Below are positions 1 through 7,928 of a stretch of 64,000 nucleotides of DNA, piece after piece. The stretch lies in NCBI GenBank assembly GCA_001295905.1, contig LJHT01000058.1, positions 62,001 through 126,000 on the forward strand, written 5' to 3'. The first letter of the stretch is position 1, and the number at the start of each line of letters is the position of its first letter. Both the position numbers and the translations under genes were made by a program. The notes under the pieces are model-generated. The model worked only from the letters and a program-made list of their open reading frames with translations, did no database searches and had not been told where the DNA came from. Origin of the DNA: a beta proteobacterium AAP51. Its GTDB lineage: Bacteria; Pseudomonadota; Gammaproteobacteria; Burkholderiales; Burkholderiaceae_C.

Positions 1-269
1 TGCTGGCGCAGAGCCTGGTGCGCGCCGACAAGGAGCAGGCCCTGTTCCGCCTGGGCGTGAGCGAAGAGACGGCCACGCTGATCGGGAGCCTGACCCCGGC
101 GCAGATGATGAAGGTGGCCACCGGCAACACGCTGCTGTGCCGCTTCCGCATGGACGACGACATGGTGTGGAACCTGCTCACCAACCACGGCAAGGGCGCT
201 GCCAACGACGGCATGAGCCGCCTGCACGCTTCCATCTTGATGGCCGGCCGCCACCAAGAAGCCGCCTGA
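1..269 (+). CDS. flhD: FlhD, flagellar master regulator subunit (3' part only)
   Basis: FlhD pairs with FlhC to form the class I transcription activator of flagellar operons. The window begins inside the gene: the third frame is open from base 3 and ends with TGA at 267-269, so only the last 88 residues are visible and the true start lies outside. The visible part carries the FlhD hallmark block LLCRFRMDDDMVWNLL, preceded by TPAQMMKVA, and most of the helical fold. The tail of about 30 residues after it is poorly conserved in the family. flhC follows after 172 bases that hold a structured repeat, so the two genes are probably co-transcribed. Identification is by recognisable family sequence. 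Confidence 0.93.
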   Translation, partial: LAQSLVRADKEQALFRLGVSEETATLIGSLTPAQMMKVATGNTLLCRFRMDDDMVWNLLTNHGKGAANDGMSRLHASILMAGRHQEAA

Positions 270-273
270 CTTT

Positions 274-418
274 GGCCCCCCGAGGGGGGCGAGTCGGACG
301 TTGAACAGTCCTTGAGGACTGTTCATCGCCAACGAGCGACAGCGGCGTCTCCGCCGCTGGCTCTTGCGACGGCCCGGCAGAGCCGGTTCCGCGCCAGGGA
401 CTTGATCAAACCAATACA
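274..418. repeat. Structured intergenic repeat, copy 1 (flhD-flhC gap)
   Basis: Four inverted repeats follow each other: GCCCCCCGAGGGGGGC at 275-290; GAACAGTCC/GGACTGTTC at 303-324 with a TTGA loop; CAGCGGCG/CGCCGCTG near 338-357; and CCGGC/GCCGG near 375-390. The first and last elements, including the string AGCCGGTTCCGCG, recur in the motA-motB and flgK-flgL gaps. This is a dispersed palindromic repeat lying inside an operon. It may set relative expression of flhD and flhC or simply be a parasitic REP-like sequence. Confidence 0.7.
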
Positions 419-441
419 CATCACAGGACGGAGAACACACC

Positions 442-1011
442 ATGGCCCGCAGCAAGAGCATCCTCACCGAAGCCAAGCAGATCGAGCGTGCCGTCACGCT
501 CATCAACCTCGGCGCGCGCCTGCAGGTGCTGGAAAGCGAAACCGACCTGAGCTACGAGCGCCTGCTGCGCCTGTACAAGGAAGTGGCGGGCAAGAGCCCC
601 AGCAAGGGCCAGCTGCCGTTCTCCACCGACTGGTTCATGACCTGGCAGCCCAACATCCACTCGAGCCTGTTCCTGAACATGCACGAGTACCTGAACAAGA
701 CCGCCGCGCTGGACGAGATCGACACCGTCATCAAGGCCTACCAGCTCTACCTGGAACAGATGCAAGCCCAGGGCCTGGAGCCGCTGCTGAGCGTGACGCG
801 CGCCTGGCGCCTGGTGAAGTTCGTCGACAACGGCATGCTCACGATGACGGCCTGCAGCAAGTGCGGCGGCCACTTCGTCACCCACCCGCACGAGATCGCC
901 CGCCACTACGTGTGCGGCCTGTGCAACCCGCCGGCACGCGCTGGCAAGGGCAAGCTCGCCGGCAGCCTGGGCCAGGGCTGCAGCCACGACCGCGCCGACC
1001 ATGCTCACTGA
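442..1011 (+). CDS. flhC: FlhC, flagellar master regulator subunit
   Basis: FlhC is the partner of FlhD in the heterohexameric activator that binds class II flagellar promoters and recruits sigma-70 polymerase. The 189-residue product has the usual family length. The zinc-binding cysteines are all present, in two CxxC pairs: Cys138/Cys141 and Cys158/Cys161. The N-terminal helices carry the family pattern (AKQIERAVTLINLGARLQVL). The ATG has a GGAG sequence eight bases upstream. It lies 172 bases downstream of flhD, separated by a structured repeat, and a strong terminator stands at 1145-1171. The stop codon overlaps the end of a small antisense reading frame (1005-1106). Confidence 0.97.
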   Translation: MARSKSILTEAKQIERAVTLINLGARLQVLESETDLSYERLLRLYKEVAGKSPSKGQLPFSTDWFMTWQPNIHSSLFLNMHEYLNKTAALDEIDTVIKAYQLYLEQMQAQGLEPLLSVTRAWRLVKFVDNGMLTMTACSKCGGHFVTHPHEIARHYVCGLCNPPARAGKGKLAGSLGQGCSHDRADHAH

Positions 1012-1106
1012 GCCCGCGCAGACGCCCATTTCTTCACGAAACCTGCAGCCGGCACGCTGCAGCCGCCGAACCTCTGGTCGATAACCAGCTCATTCGATTT
1101 GTTCAT
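1005..1106 (-). CDS. Possible small protein, 33 residues, antisense to the flhC end
   Basis: On the minus strand an ATG at 1106 is preceded by AGGAGGAG with about nine bases between AGGAGG and the start, an almost ideal ribosome binding site. The frame runs 33 codons to TGA at 1005-1007, inside the last codons of flhC. The predicted peptide begins MNKSNELVIDQRF and ends KKWASARAQ; it is mildly basic and has no membrane segment or known motif. The leader contains the hairpin at 1123-1138. I do not recognise a family. It could be a real small protein, a leader peptide, or the preserved 5' end of a gene lost by rearrangement. Transcription would have to start in or beyond 1175-1320. Confidence 0.35.
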   Translation of the reverse strand: MNKSNELVIDQRFGGCSVPAAGFVKKWASARAQ

Positions 1107-1122
1107 TGCTCGTCTCCTCCTG

Positions 1123-1138
1123 GCACAGATCTCTGTGC
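1123..1138. other. Seven-base-pair hairpin in the leader of the small minus-strand frame
   Basis: The sequence GCACAGA-TC-TCTGTGC is a perfect inverted repeat. It lies immediately upstream, on the minus strand, of the AGGAGG site at 1106-1121, and just before the flhC terminator on the plus strand. Its role is unknown; it might modulate access to the ribosome binding site. Confidence 0.4.
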
Positions 1139-1144
1139 TTTCCA

Positions 1145-1171
1145 GCGGGTCCTTCGGGGCCCGCTTTTTTT
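1145..1171 (+). terminator. Rho-independent terminator after flhC
   Basis: An eight-base-pair stem, GCGGGTCC with GGGCCCGC (one G-U pair), closes on a stable TTCG tetraloop and is followed by seven T residues at 1165-1171. It is the strongest terminator in the window and should end the flhDC transcript about 135 bases after the flhC stop. Confidence 0.9.
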
Positions 1172-1320
1172 GTGCCGGCCTTGCTTGAGCTGGCCTTGCG
1201 CGCCACCACCCGCTCAGCACCGCACCAGGCGCAGCAGCCGGCCAAGCGCCGAGCAAGGCCGCTGGCGTGCCGTTTATCGGGGCTTGGGCCCCGCGCCGCA
1301 CTTCCACACTCGAAGGCACC

Positions 1321-2163
1321 ATGCCTGTCGTTCCTGCAAGCGCTGATGAAGCTGCGCCCCCAGCCGCGCCTGCGCTGCGGCGTGAGGCCTGGCCTGCGCG
1401 GCTGGCGCGCAGCCTGCCCTGGCCGGTGCCGGCCCTGCTGGTCTGGTGCGGCGCCTGGCTGCTGTGGCTGGCGCTGGCCCGTGCCGGGCTGAACCCGGCC
1501 TGGGCCTTCGCCGCTGCGCTGGGGGCCAGCGGTGCCGCAGCCCTGGCCTGCCAGGGGCGCTGGCGGCGCGGCATCGCGGCGGCGGGTTTTCCACTGTCTG
1601 CCTTTGCGCTGGGGGCGGCGGGAGGCCTGCCGCCCTGGGTGTGGCTGCTGCTGCTGCTGCCGGTGCTGGCGCTCTACCCGCTGCGCGCCTGGCGCGACGC
1701 GCCGCTGTTCCCCACCCCGGCCGATGCCCTGCAGGGCCTGGATGCGCTCGTGGGCACGCCGGCCAAGGTGCTGGACGCCGGCTGCGGCCTCGGCCACGGC
1801 CTGGTGGCGCTGCAGCGCCTGTGGCCGCAGGCCCGCTGCAGCGGTGTGGAGTGGAGCCCCTTGCTGGCGCTGGCCGCGCGCTGGCGCTGCCGCCAGGCGC
1901 ACATCCGCCGCGGCGACATGTGGGCCAGCTCGTGGGCCGGCCACGACCTCGTCTACCTCTTCCAGCGCCCCGAGAGCATGGCGCGCGCCCATGCCAAGGC
2001 CCAGGCCGAACTGGCGCCCGGGGCCTGGCTGGTGAGCCTGGAGTTCGAGGTGCCCGGCGTGCCCCCCGTGGCCTGCCTGGAAGGCCCGGGGCGCCGGCCG
2101 CTGTGGGTGTACCAGCCGGTGCCGGCACGGCACCCCTCAACCTGGCCGGCAGGCGGCCGATAA
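1321..2163 (+). CDS. Membrane-anchored class I SAM-dependent methyltransferase, substrate unknown
   Basis: The 280-residue product has an N-terminal half with three or four hydrophobic stretches (about residues 38-60, 62-80, 88-125). A short Rossmann methyltransferase domain follows, whose glycine-rich motif I, VLDAGCGLGHG, falls at residues 150-160. The acidic residue after strand 2 is in the GVEWSP segment. Substrate and reaction cannot be deduced. I chose the ATG at 1321, which follows GAAGGCACC; an earlier in-frame ATG at 1267 would add an unlikely basic leader. The gene lies between the flhC terminator and motA, and its final codon plus TAA stop form part of the sigma-28 -10 box of motA. 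A methyltransferase next to motA recurs in related genomes as far as I recall, but its link to motility is unproven. Confidence 0.75.
   Translation: MPVVPASADEAAPPAAPALRREAWPARLARSLPWPVPALLVWCGAWLLWLALARAGLNPAWAFAAALGASGAAALACQGRWRRGIAAAGFPLSAFALGAAGGLPPWVWLLLLLPVLALYPLRAWRDAPLFPTPADALQGLDALVGTPAKVLDAGCGLGHGLVALQRLWPQARCSGVEWSPLLALAARWRCRQAHIRRGDMWASSWAGHDLVYLFQRPESMARAHAKAQAELAPGAWLVSLEFEVPGVPPVACLEGPGRRPLWVYQPVPARHPSTWPAGGR
2137..2163 (+). promoter_or_regulatory. Sigma-28 (FliA) promoter for motA
   Basis: A TCAACCTG -35 element (2137-2144) and a perfect GCCGATAA -10 element (2156-2163) are separated by exactly 11 bases, the spacing FliA requires. The final TAA is also the stop codon of the upstream methyltransferase gene. 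Transcription would start around 2170, giving motA a leader of about 50 bases. This fits motAB being class III genes. Confidence 0.75.
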
Positions 2164-2223
2164 ACCACCCAAGTTCAACCCCGGCCCTCGGGCCGCAAGC
2201 GGCCTCTTCGCGGATCACTCCTC

Positions 2224-3084
2224 ATGTTCGTCATCATCGGTTGGGTCGTCGTGATGGGTTGCGTCTTCGGGGTGTTCATCGCCCACGGCGGCAACATGGG
2301 CCCCATCCTGAAGGCGCTGCCCTGGGAAATGGCCATGATCGGCGGTGCCACGCTGGGCGCCTTCCTGGTGAACAACCAGATGACGGTCATCAAGGCCACC
2401 ATCGCCGGCGCCTTGAGCTGCTTCAAGGGCAACAAGTACACCAAGGCGCGCTACATGGAGCTGCTGGCGCTGCTGTTCGACATCCTGCAGAAGGCGCGCA
2501 AGGAAGGCCTGATGTCCATCGAGAAGGACGTCGAAGACCCGCACAGCAGCCCGCTGTTCCAGAAGTACCCCAACGTCGGCAACGACCACCACGTCACCGA
2601 GTTCATCACCGACTACCTGCGCATGATGGTCTCGGGCAACCTGAATGCGCACGAGATCGAGTCGCTGATGGACAGCGAGATCGAGACCCACCACCACGAG
2701 GCCCACGCGCCCGTGGCCGCCATCCAGCGCGTCGCCGGCGGCCTGCCGGCGTTCGGCATCGTGGCGGCCGTGCTGGGCGTGATCAAGACCATGGGCAGCG
2801 TGGGCCAGCCGCCCGCGGTGCTGGGCGCCATGATCGGCTCGGCCCTGGTGGGTACCTTCCTGGGCATCTTGCTGGCCTATGCCTTCGCCGAGCCCATGGC
2901 CGGCCTGCTGGAGCAGAAGGTCGAGGAAAGCGGCAAGGAACTGCAGTGCATCAAGACCACGCTGCTCGCCAGCATGCAGGGCTACGCCCCGCAGGTGGCC
3001 ATCGAGTTCGGCCGCAAGGTGCTGCTGTCGACGGTTCGCCCTACCTTCGCCGAACTCGAAGGCCATGTAAAGGGCAAGAAATGA
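2224..3084 (+). CDS. motA: MotA, flagellar motor stator subunit
   Basis: MotA forms the inner-membrane proton-channel ring with MotB and drives the rotor through its cytoplasmic loop. The 286-residue product has the family length. TM1 and TM2 lie in the first 55 residues, a large cytoplasmic loop spans about 60-165, and TM3 and TM4 lie at about 170-225 (GGLPAFGIVAAVLG, LVGTFLGILLAYAF). The two family prolines next to TM3 and TM4 are present. A sigma-28 promoter sits at 2137-2163. motB follows after 116 bases containing a structured repeat, so the pair is probably one transcript. Confidence 0.97.
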   Translation: MFVIIGWVVVMGCVFGVFIAHGGNMGPILKALPWEMAMIGGATLGAFLVNNQMTVIKATIAGALSCFKGNKYTKARYMELLALLFDILQKARKEGLMSIEKDVEDPHSSPLFQKYPNVGNDHHVTEFITDYLRMMVSGNLNAHEIESLMDSEIETHHHEAHAPVAAIQRVAGGLPAFGIVAAVLGVIKTMGSVGQPPAVLGAMIGSALVGTFLGILLAYAFAEPMAGLLEQKVEESGKELQCIKTTLLASMQGYAPQVAIEFGRKVLLSTVRPTFAELEGHVKGKK

Positions 3085-3087
3085 CGA

Positions 3088-3178
3088 CCCCCAGGCTTGT
3101 CGCTACGCGCCTTCGCCACCCCCCGAGGGGGCTCATGCAGCGGCCCGGCAAAGCCGGTTCCGCGCATGGCCTTGGTCG
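3088..3178. repeat. Structured intergenic repeat, copy 2 (motA-motB gap)
   Basis: This sequence contains CCCCCCGAGGGGG followed by CGGCCCGGCAAAGCCGGTTC and CGCG. It is the same arrangement as in the flhD-flhC gap, and its opening CCCCCAGGCTTGTCGCTAC resembles the opening of the flgK-flgL copy. The inverted repeats CCCC-GA-GGGG and CCGGC-AAA-GCCGG can form hairpins in the motAB transcript. Confidence 0.75.
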
Positions 3179-3200
3179 GTCACGCTGAGGACGCCACACC

Positions 3201-4157
3201 ATGGCCGGAGATGCCAAAAAGCTGCAGCCGATCATCATCAAGCGCGTCAAGAAGGGCGGGCATGCCGCGCATGGCGGCGCGTGGAAGATCGCCTATGCCG
3301 ACTTCGTGACGGCCATGATGGCCTTCTTCCTGCTGATGTGGCTGCTGGGCAGCACCACCGAGGGCGACAAGAAGGGCATTGCCGATTACTTCGGCAGCCC
3401 GCTGAAGCTGGCGCTGATGCATGGCGGCAGCGGTTCGGGCGATTCCTCGCATGTCATCAAGGGCGGGGGTCAGGACCTCACGCGCAGCACCGGGCAGGTC
3501 AAGCGTGGCGAGACCGAGGCGCAGCGCGCCACCGTCAACATCCACCAGCTGAAGGAACAGCAGATGCGGGCTGAGATCGCGCGGCTCGAGAACCTGCGCG
3601 AGAAGATCGAGAACAAGATCGCCGCCAACCCCAAGCTGGAAGGCCTGGGCAAGCAGATCCTGCTGGAGATGACGCGCGACGGCCTGCGCATACAGATCGT
3701 CGACGCCGAGGGCCGCCCCATGTTCGCCAGCGGCAGCCCCGTGGTGCAGCCCATGATGCGCGAGGTGCTGCGCGAGCTGGGCGGGCTGCTGGGCGAGGTG
3801 CCCAACCGCCTGACGCTGGAAGGCCACACCGATGCCATACCCTTCGGCAGCACCGAGCGCGGCTACAGCAACTGGGAGCTCAGCAGCGACCGCGCCAACG
3901 CCTCGCGCCGTGAACTCATCATGGGCGGCCTGCCCGACGACCAGGTGCTGCGTGTGCAGGGCCTGGCCGCCAGCAACCCTTTCGACCGCCGCGACCCGGC
4001 CTCGCCGGCCAACCGGCGCATCAGCATCGTGGTGATGACGCGTGAGGCCGAGGAAGCGCTCTTCCGCGCCACCCCCGAGCTGGCCGAACCCGCCCCGACC
4101 TCGCCTGCGCAGGAAGGCCCGACCGCGCCCTCAAGTCCGCCGCCGGCCCTCCGATAA
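3201..4157 (+). CDS. motB: MotB, flagellar motor stator subunit, peptidoglycan anchor
   Basis: MotB carries the proton-accepting aspartate and anchors the stator to peptidoglycan. In this 318-residue protein a basic cytoplasmic N-terminus leads into one transmembrane helix starting [18 protein letters not shown], in which Asp34 is the conserved proton site. A linker with the plug region (about 60-140) follows, then an OmpA-like peptidoglycan-binding domain at about 160-285, with the typical [10 protein letters not shown] and [14 protein letters not shown] segments. The last 30 residues are Pro/Ala-rich and not conserved. The 3' end of the gene contains the sigma-28 promoter of cheY. Confidence 0.97.
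   Translation: MAGDAKKLQPIIIKRVKKGGHAAHGGAWKIAYADFVTAMMAFFLLMWLLGSTTEGDKKGIADYFGSPLKLALMHGGSGSGDSSHVIKGGGQDLTRSTGQVKRGETEAQRATVNIHQLKEQQMRAEIARLENLREKIENKIAANPKLEGLGKQILLEMTRDGLRIQIVDAEGRPMFASGSPVVQPMMREVLRELGGLLGEVPNRLTLEGHTDAIPFGSTERGYSNWELSSDRANASRRELIMGGLPDDQVLRVQGLAASNPFDRRDPASPANRRISIVVMTREAEEALFRATPELAEPAPTSPAQEGPTAPSSPPPALR
4131..4157 (+). promoter_or_regulatory. Sigma-28 (FliA) promoter for cheY-cheZ
   Basis: TCAAGTCC (4131-4138) and TCCGATAA (4150-4157) are 11 bases apart, a close match to the FliA consensus TCAAGTTT-N11-GCCGATAA. As with motA, the terminal TAA of the -10 box is the stop codon of the preceding gene, here motB. cheY begins 35 bases downstream, so cheYZ can be transcribed independently of motAB. 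Confidence 0.75.
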
Positions 4158-4191
4158 ACCCCTCAATCCCCACCCGCCGAGGTTCCTTTTC

Positions 4192-4590
4192 ATGAGCACG
4201 CCCACCGATCTGAAGTTCCTCATCGTCGATGACTTCTCCACCATGCGCCGCATCGTGCGCGGGCTGCTCAAGGAAATGGGCTGCAACAACGCCGACGAAG
4301 CGGAAGACGGTGCCGTGGCCCTGGGCATGCTGAAGACGCAGAAGTACGACTTCGTGGTGTCCGACATCAACATGCCCAACATGAACGGCTTCGAGCTGCT
4401 GAAGGCCGTGAAGGCCGAAGACAGCCTCAAGCACATCCCCGTGCTGATGGTGACGGCCGAGGCGCGCAAGGAAGACATCGTGCTCGCGGCGCAAAGCGGT
4501 GCTGCTGGCTACATCGTCAAGCCCTTCACGAAAGCGACGCTGGAAGAGAAGGTGCAGAAGATCCTGCAGAAGCTGGCCGCCACCGCCTGA
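4192..4590 (+). CDS. cheY: CheY, chemotaxis response regulator
   Basis: Phosphorylated CheY binds the flagellar switch and reverses rotation. The 132-residue product is a single receiver domain. It has the acidic pair Asp13/Asp14, the phospho-acceptor Asp58 ([12 protein letters not shown]), the conserved Thr in LMVTAEA, and the Lys of YIVKPF. I chose the ATG at 4192 because the receiver fold starts immediately after it; the longer upstream frame is proline-rich and overlaps motB. cheZ follows after 26 bases. No CheA, CheW, CheR or CheB gene lies in the window. Confidence 0.96.
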   Translation: MSTPTDLKFLIVDDFSTMRRIVRGLLKEMGCNNADEAEDGAVALGMLKTQKYDFVVSDINMPNMNGFELLKAVKAEDSLKHIPVLMVTAEARKEDIVLAAQSGAAGYIVKPFTKATLEEKVQKILQKLAATA

Positions 4591-4616
4591 ACAACCCCGC
4601 CGCACGGAGCAACAAG

Positions 4617-5249
4617 ATGAAGATGGAAGACATTGGGGCGCTGAAACCCGCTGAGCCACAGGTTGTGTCACCTGAGGTATTCCAGCAGATCGGCTCGATC
4701 ACGCGCCTGCTGCACGACACCATGCAGCAGCTGGGCGTGATGCCCAAGCTGCAGGTGGCGGCCGACGGCATTCCGGATGCGCGCAGCCGCCTGACCTACA
4801 TCGCCCAGAAGACCGCGGCTGCGGCCGACAAGGTGCTGAACTCGGTGGACGAGGCCAAGGCCGACCATGCCGCCATCAGCGCCGCCACGCGCGAGATGGC
4901 CGCTGCCATCGTCGCCAACCCGGTGAAGGCCGTGGCCAGCGGCGCGGTGCTGAATTTCGTGCAGGACGTCGAGGCCCGCACCGCGCGCATCGACGCCCAC
5001 CTCACCGACATCATGATGGCGCAGGACTTCCACGACCTCACCGGCCAGGTGGTGGCCAAGGTGGTGGGCCTGGCCAACGAGCTGGAAGACAGCCTGGTGA
5101 AGCTGCTGGTGAGCGTGGTGCCGCCCGAGCAGCGCGAGAAGGTCGACCCCAATGTGCTCAACGGCCCGGTGGTGAACGCCGAAGGCCGCACCGACGTGGT
5201 GACGAACCAGGGCGAGGTCGACGACCTGCTGGCCAGCCTGGGGTTCTAG
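4617..5249 (+). CDS. cheZ: CheZ, CheY-phosphate phosphatase
   Basis: CheZ shortens the tumble signal by stimulating dephosphorylation of CheY. The 210-residue helical protein carries the active-site segment QDFHDLTGQ; Asp140 and Gln144 match the catalytic Asp and Gln of the enterobacterial enzyme. The C-terminal peptide EVDDLLASLGF is the CheY-tethering tail, separated by a flexible linker. The GGAG site eight bases before the ATG supports this start. It is 26 bases from cheY and the two are surely co-transcribed. Confidence 0.96.
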   Translation: MKMEDIGALKPAEPQVVSPEVFQQIGSITRLLHDTMQQLGVMPKLQVAADGIPDARSRLTYIAQKTAAAADKVLNSVDEAKADHAAISAATREMAAAIVANPVKAVASGAVLNFVQDVEARTARIDAHLTDIMMAQDFHDLTGQVVAKVVGLANELEDSLVKLLVSVVPPEQREKVDPNVLNGPVVNAEGRTDVVTNQGEVDDLLASLGF

Positions 5250-5291
5250 CCCTTCTTCGTTGCTTCTCTACCGTCGAGTCCGGAGTTGTAC

Positions 5292-6854
5292 ATGCTGACG
5301 CGCCTGTTTTCCCTTTCTGTCGGCGCCCGTCTCGCCCTCATCGTGGTGATGGCCTCGGTGGCGATACTCCTGGTGGCAGGCCTGGGCCTGCTGGGCCTGC
5401 ACAAGGCCACCGCGGGGGCTGCCGTGGTCACCGGCCAGCACCTGCCGGCCGTGGTGGAACTGGGCCAGCTGCGTGCCAGCGTGGGCAACCTGCGGCGCTT
5501 CGAGAAGGACATGTTTCTCTACACGGGCGACATCGTCCAGATCGAGAAGTACTGGCCGCGCTGGCAGAAGACCCTGGCCGAGGCCAAGGGCTCGGTCAAG
5601 ACCCTGGAGCCGCTGGTGGGCGCCGAATCGCTGCCCGCCCTGAAGAAGGTGGAAGAAAGCCTGGCGGGCTACGGCCTCGGCTTCGAAGGCGTGGCGCAGC
5701 GCCTGATGCGTGGCGAGTTCGCCGACGCCACGATTTCGAATGCCGCGATGGAGCCCCTGAAGGGCGGCATCCGCGCGCTGGACGAACAACTGGCCGTGCT
5801 GAAGACCAACACCGAAGCCGCTGCCGCTGCTGAAAGTCAGGCGCTGGCAGCGCTGCAGACGCGCCAAAGGCTGCTGCAGAGCGGCATCGTGCTGCTCACG
5901 CTGCTGGGGCTGGTGTCGCTGGCCTGGGGCCTGGTGCGCAGCATCACGAAGCCGCTGGCCGCGGCCTCGGCCGCACTGGCCCGCCTGTCGGATGGCGACC
6001 TCACCCAGGTCATCGATGTGCAGGGGCGCGACGAGCTGGCGCAGATGATGCAGCGCCTGAGCCAGACCCAGCGTTCGCTGCACGACCTGGTGCAGGCCAT
6101 CCAGGGCAACGCCAAGAGCGTGGCCATCGCCAGCACGGAAATCGCCCACGGCAATGCCGATCTCTCCGCCCGCACCGAACGCCAGGCCGCCAGCCTGCAG
6201 CAGACGGCCGCCGCGATGGAGCAGCTGACCGCCACCGTCACCGCCGGCGCCAGCACCGCGAAGCAGGCCAATGGCCTGGCGCAGGCCGCCAGCGAAAGTG
6301 CCCGTGAGGGCGGCGCGGTGGTGGCCGATGTCGTGAAGACCATGTCCGACATCCAGGCCTCGAGCCGCCGCATCGCCGACATCACCTCGGTCATCGACAG
6401 CATCGCCTTCCAGACCAACATCCTGGCGCTGAACGCGGCCGTCGAGGCGGCGCGCGCCGGCGAGCAGGGCCGCGGCTTTGCCGTGGTGGCCAGCGAGGTG
6501 CGCACCCTGGCGCAGCGCAGTGCGGAAGCGGCGCGTGAGATCAAGGGCCTGATCGGCGCCTCGGTCGACCGCGTCGAGGCCGGGCACACGCTGGTGCAGA
6601 AGGCCGGCGGCACCATCGAGCAGGTGGTGCTGCAGGTGCGGCGCGTGACCGACCTCATGGGTGACATCAACGCCGCCGCCAGCGAGCAGCAGCAGGGCAT
6701 CTCGCAGGTGGGGCAGGCCGTCTCCCAGCTCGACCAGGCGACGCAGCAGAACGCCGCACTGGTGGAGGAAAGCGCGGCCGCTGCTGACAGCCTGCGCCTG
6801 CAGGCCGAGCGGCTGAGCCAGGCCACCGCGGCCTTCCGGCTGAGCAGCGCCTAG
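5292..6854 (+). CDS. Transmembrane methyl-accepting chemotaxis protein
   Basis: This is a chemoreceptor of 520 residues. TM1 is at about residues 10-37. A periplasmic four-helix-type sensor domain of about 150 residues follows, then TM2 at about 195-215 (GIVLLTLLGLVSLAWGLV). A HAMP domain comes next, and then a long coiled-coil signalling domain with the hairpin-tip sequence FQTNILALNAAVEAARAGEQ. The ligand cannot be inferred. No NWETF-type CheR pentapeptide is present at the C-terminus. I chose the ATG at 5292, six bases after CGGAG, over a TTG two codons earlier. It follows cheZ by 42 bases and probably shares its transcript; it converges with the dioxygenase gene. Confidence 0.93.
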   Translation: MLTRLFSLSVGARLALIVVMASVAILLVAGLGLLGLHKATAGAAVVTGQHLPAVVELGQLRASVGNLRRFEKDMFLYTGDIVQIEKYWPRWQKTLAEAKGSVKTLEPLVGAESLPALKKVEESLAGYGLGFEGVAQRLMRGEFADATISNAAMEPLKGGIRALDEQLAVLKTNTEAAAAAESQALAALQTRQRLLQSGIVLLTLLGLVSLAWGLVRSITKPLAAASAALARLSDGDLTQVIDVQGRDELAQMMQRLSQTQRSLHDLVQAIQGNAKSVAIASTEIAHGNADLSARTERQAASLQQTAAAMEQLTATVTAGASTAKQANGLAQAASESAREGGAVVADVVKTMSDIQASSRRIADITSVIDSIAFQTNILALNAAVEAARAGEQGRGFAVVASEVRTLAQRSAEAAREIKGLIGASVDRVEAGHTLVQKAGGTIEQVVLQVRRVTDLMGDINAAASEQQQGISQVGQAVSQLDQATQQNAALVEESAAAADSLRLQAERLSQATAAFRLSSA

Positions 6855-6896
6855 CCGGGCCGATCGCGGGGCGCGCAGCCTCTGGCCGGCAGCGGC

Positions 6897-7724
6897 TCAG
6901 CCGCCGAAACGCCAGCTCGAGACGGTCCAACCGGTCCAGGCCATCACCTCGTGATAGACGGTGGTGGCCTCTTCGGTTTCTGCGGCGCCCAGCGCCATCA
7001 TCAATGGCAGCAGGTGGTCTTCCTGGGGGTGCGCGGTGCGGGCCGAAGGCGCCTGGGCCCAGCGCTGCAGGCGGGCCGTGCGTTCGGCGGGCGGGTGTTG
7101 CTCCAGCGTGTCGTGCAGCCAGGCGTCGAAGGCGGCCGAGGGCGCCATGGCGGCCGGTCCGCGCAGCCGCAGGTTGTGGAAGCTCAGGCCGCTGCCCACG
7201 ATGAGCACGCCCTCGTCGCGCAGCGGCGCCAGCGCGCGGCCTGCGGCCAGGTGCTCGGCCGGGTCGTAGCCGTGCTTCAGTGAAAGCTGCAGCACCGGCA
7301 CCTCGGCCTGCGGGTACATCACGGCCAGGGGCGCGAAGCTGCCGTGGTCGTAGCCGCGTTCGGCGTCCAGCGCCGCCGCGATGCCCGCGCCCTGCAGCAG
7401 GGCGCTGATGCGTTGTGCCAGCGCCGGGGCGCCGGGCGCGGGGTAGCGCACGCGGTAGGTGTGCTCGGGGAAGCCGAAGTAGTCGTAGACCATGCCCGGC
7501 TGCGCCGCGGCCATGGCGGTGAACACAGGCGCTTCCCAGTGGCCCGAGATGCACAGCACCGCGCGCGGCGGCCCGCCGTGGCGCGCCGCCACATCGGCCG
7601 CCAGGGCCTGCAGCGAGGTGGCCAGCGGCGCCATGGCCTCGCGCATCTCTGCCAGCCAGGGCCAGGGGCCGCCGCCGTGCGAAATGAAGTAGGCTGGCAG
7701 GCGGTGGGTGGGGCGGGTGTCCAT
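6897..7724 (-). CDS. ygiD: YgiD-like class III extradiol dioxygenase family protein (4,5-DOPA dioxygenase type)
   Basis: The 275-residue product belongs to the LigB/DODA family of metal-dependent extradiol dioxygenases, whose characterised members cleave 4,5-DOPA-like catechols. Conserved metal-site and catalytic histidines are visible in FISHGGGP near residue 20, ISGHWEAP near 62, and the YDHGSFAPL and VGSGLSFHNLR segments. The real substrate in bacteria is uncertain. The gene is a minus-strand single gene between the chemoreceptor (convergent) and flhB (divergent, 204 bases apart). It has no evident functional tie to the flagellum. Confidence 0.85.
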   Translation of the reverse strand: MDTRPTHRLPAYFISHGGGPWPWLAEMREAMAPLATSLQALAADVAARHGGPPRAVLCISGHWEAPVFTAMAAAQPGMVYDYFGFPEHTYRVRYPAPGAPALAQRISALLQGAGIAAALDAERGYDHGSFAPLAVMYPQAEVPVLQLSLKHGYDPAEHLAAGRALAPLRDEGVLIVGSGLSFHNLRLRGPAAMAPSAAFDAWLHDTLEQHPPAERTARLQRWAQAPSARTAHPQEDHLLPLMMALGAAETEEATTVYHEVMAWTGWTVSSWRFGG

Positions 7725-7928
7725 GGGGGCGTTCTCCGGGGGCGGGGGCGTGCTTTTCTCACGCCCAGGCAGCCCAGTGTCGCGCTGCGCGGGGCCTTCG
7801 GGGTTCAGGGCCGCTGCACGCAGCGCTGCAGTGCGGCGAACACCTTCGCCTTTCCGCCGCTTATCGCGCTCAAGTCGTGAAGGGGGCCGGGCACCATCGC
7901 TGGGCTCCTACCCGGGGCTGCCAGCGCC

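Noticed and set aside
1077..1084. GTCGATAA resembling a sigma-28 -10 box between flhC and its terminator
   Set aside because: The sequence 11 bases upstream (TGCAGCCG) has no similarity to the -35 element.
1122..1138. TGGCAC followed by GTGC as a sigma-54 promoter
   Set aside because: The spacing is wrong, and the similarity arises from the hairpin GCACAGA-TC-TCTGTGC.
312..1346. Long plus-strand frame overlapping flhC in another frame
   Set aside because: It is a shadow of the GC-rich flhC codons: the translation is Arg/Pro/His-rich, without family resemblance, and flhC itself is unmistakable.
1090..2133. Long minus-strand frames opposite the methyltransferase gene
   Set aside because: The translations are Gln/Arg/Pro-rich and of shadow type, whereas the plus strand carries a clear SAM-binding motif.
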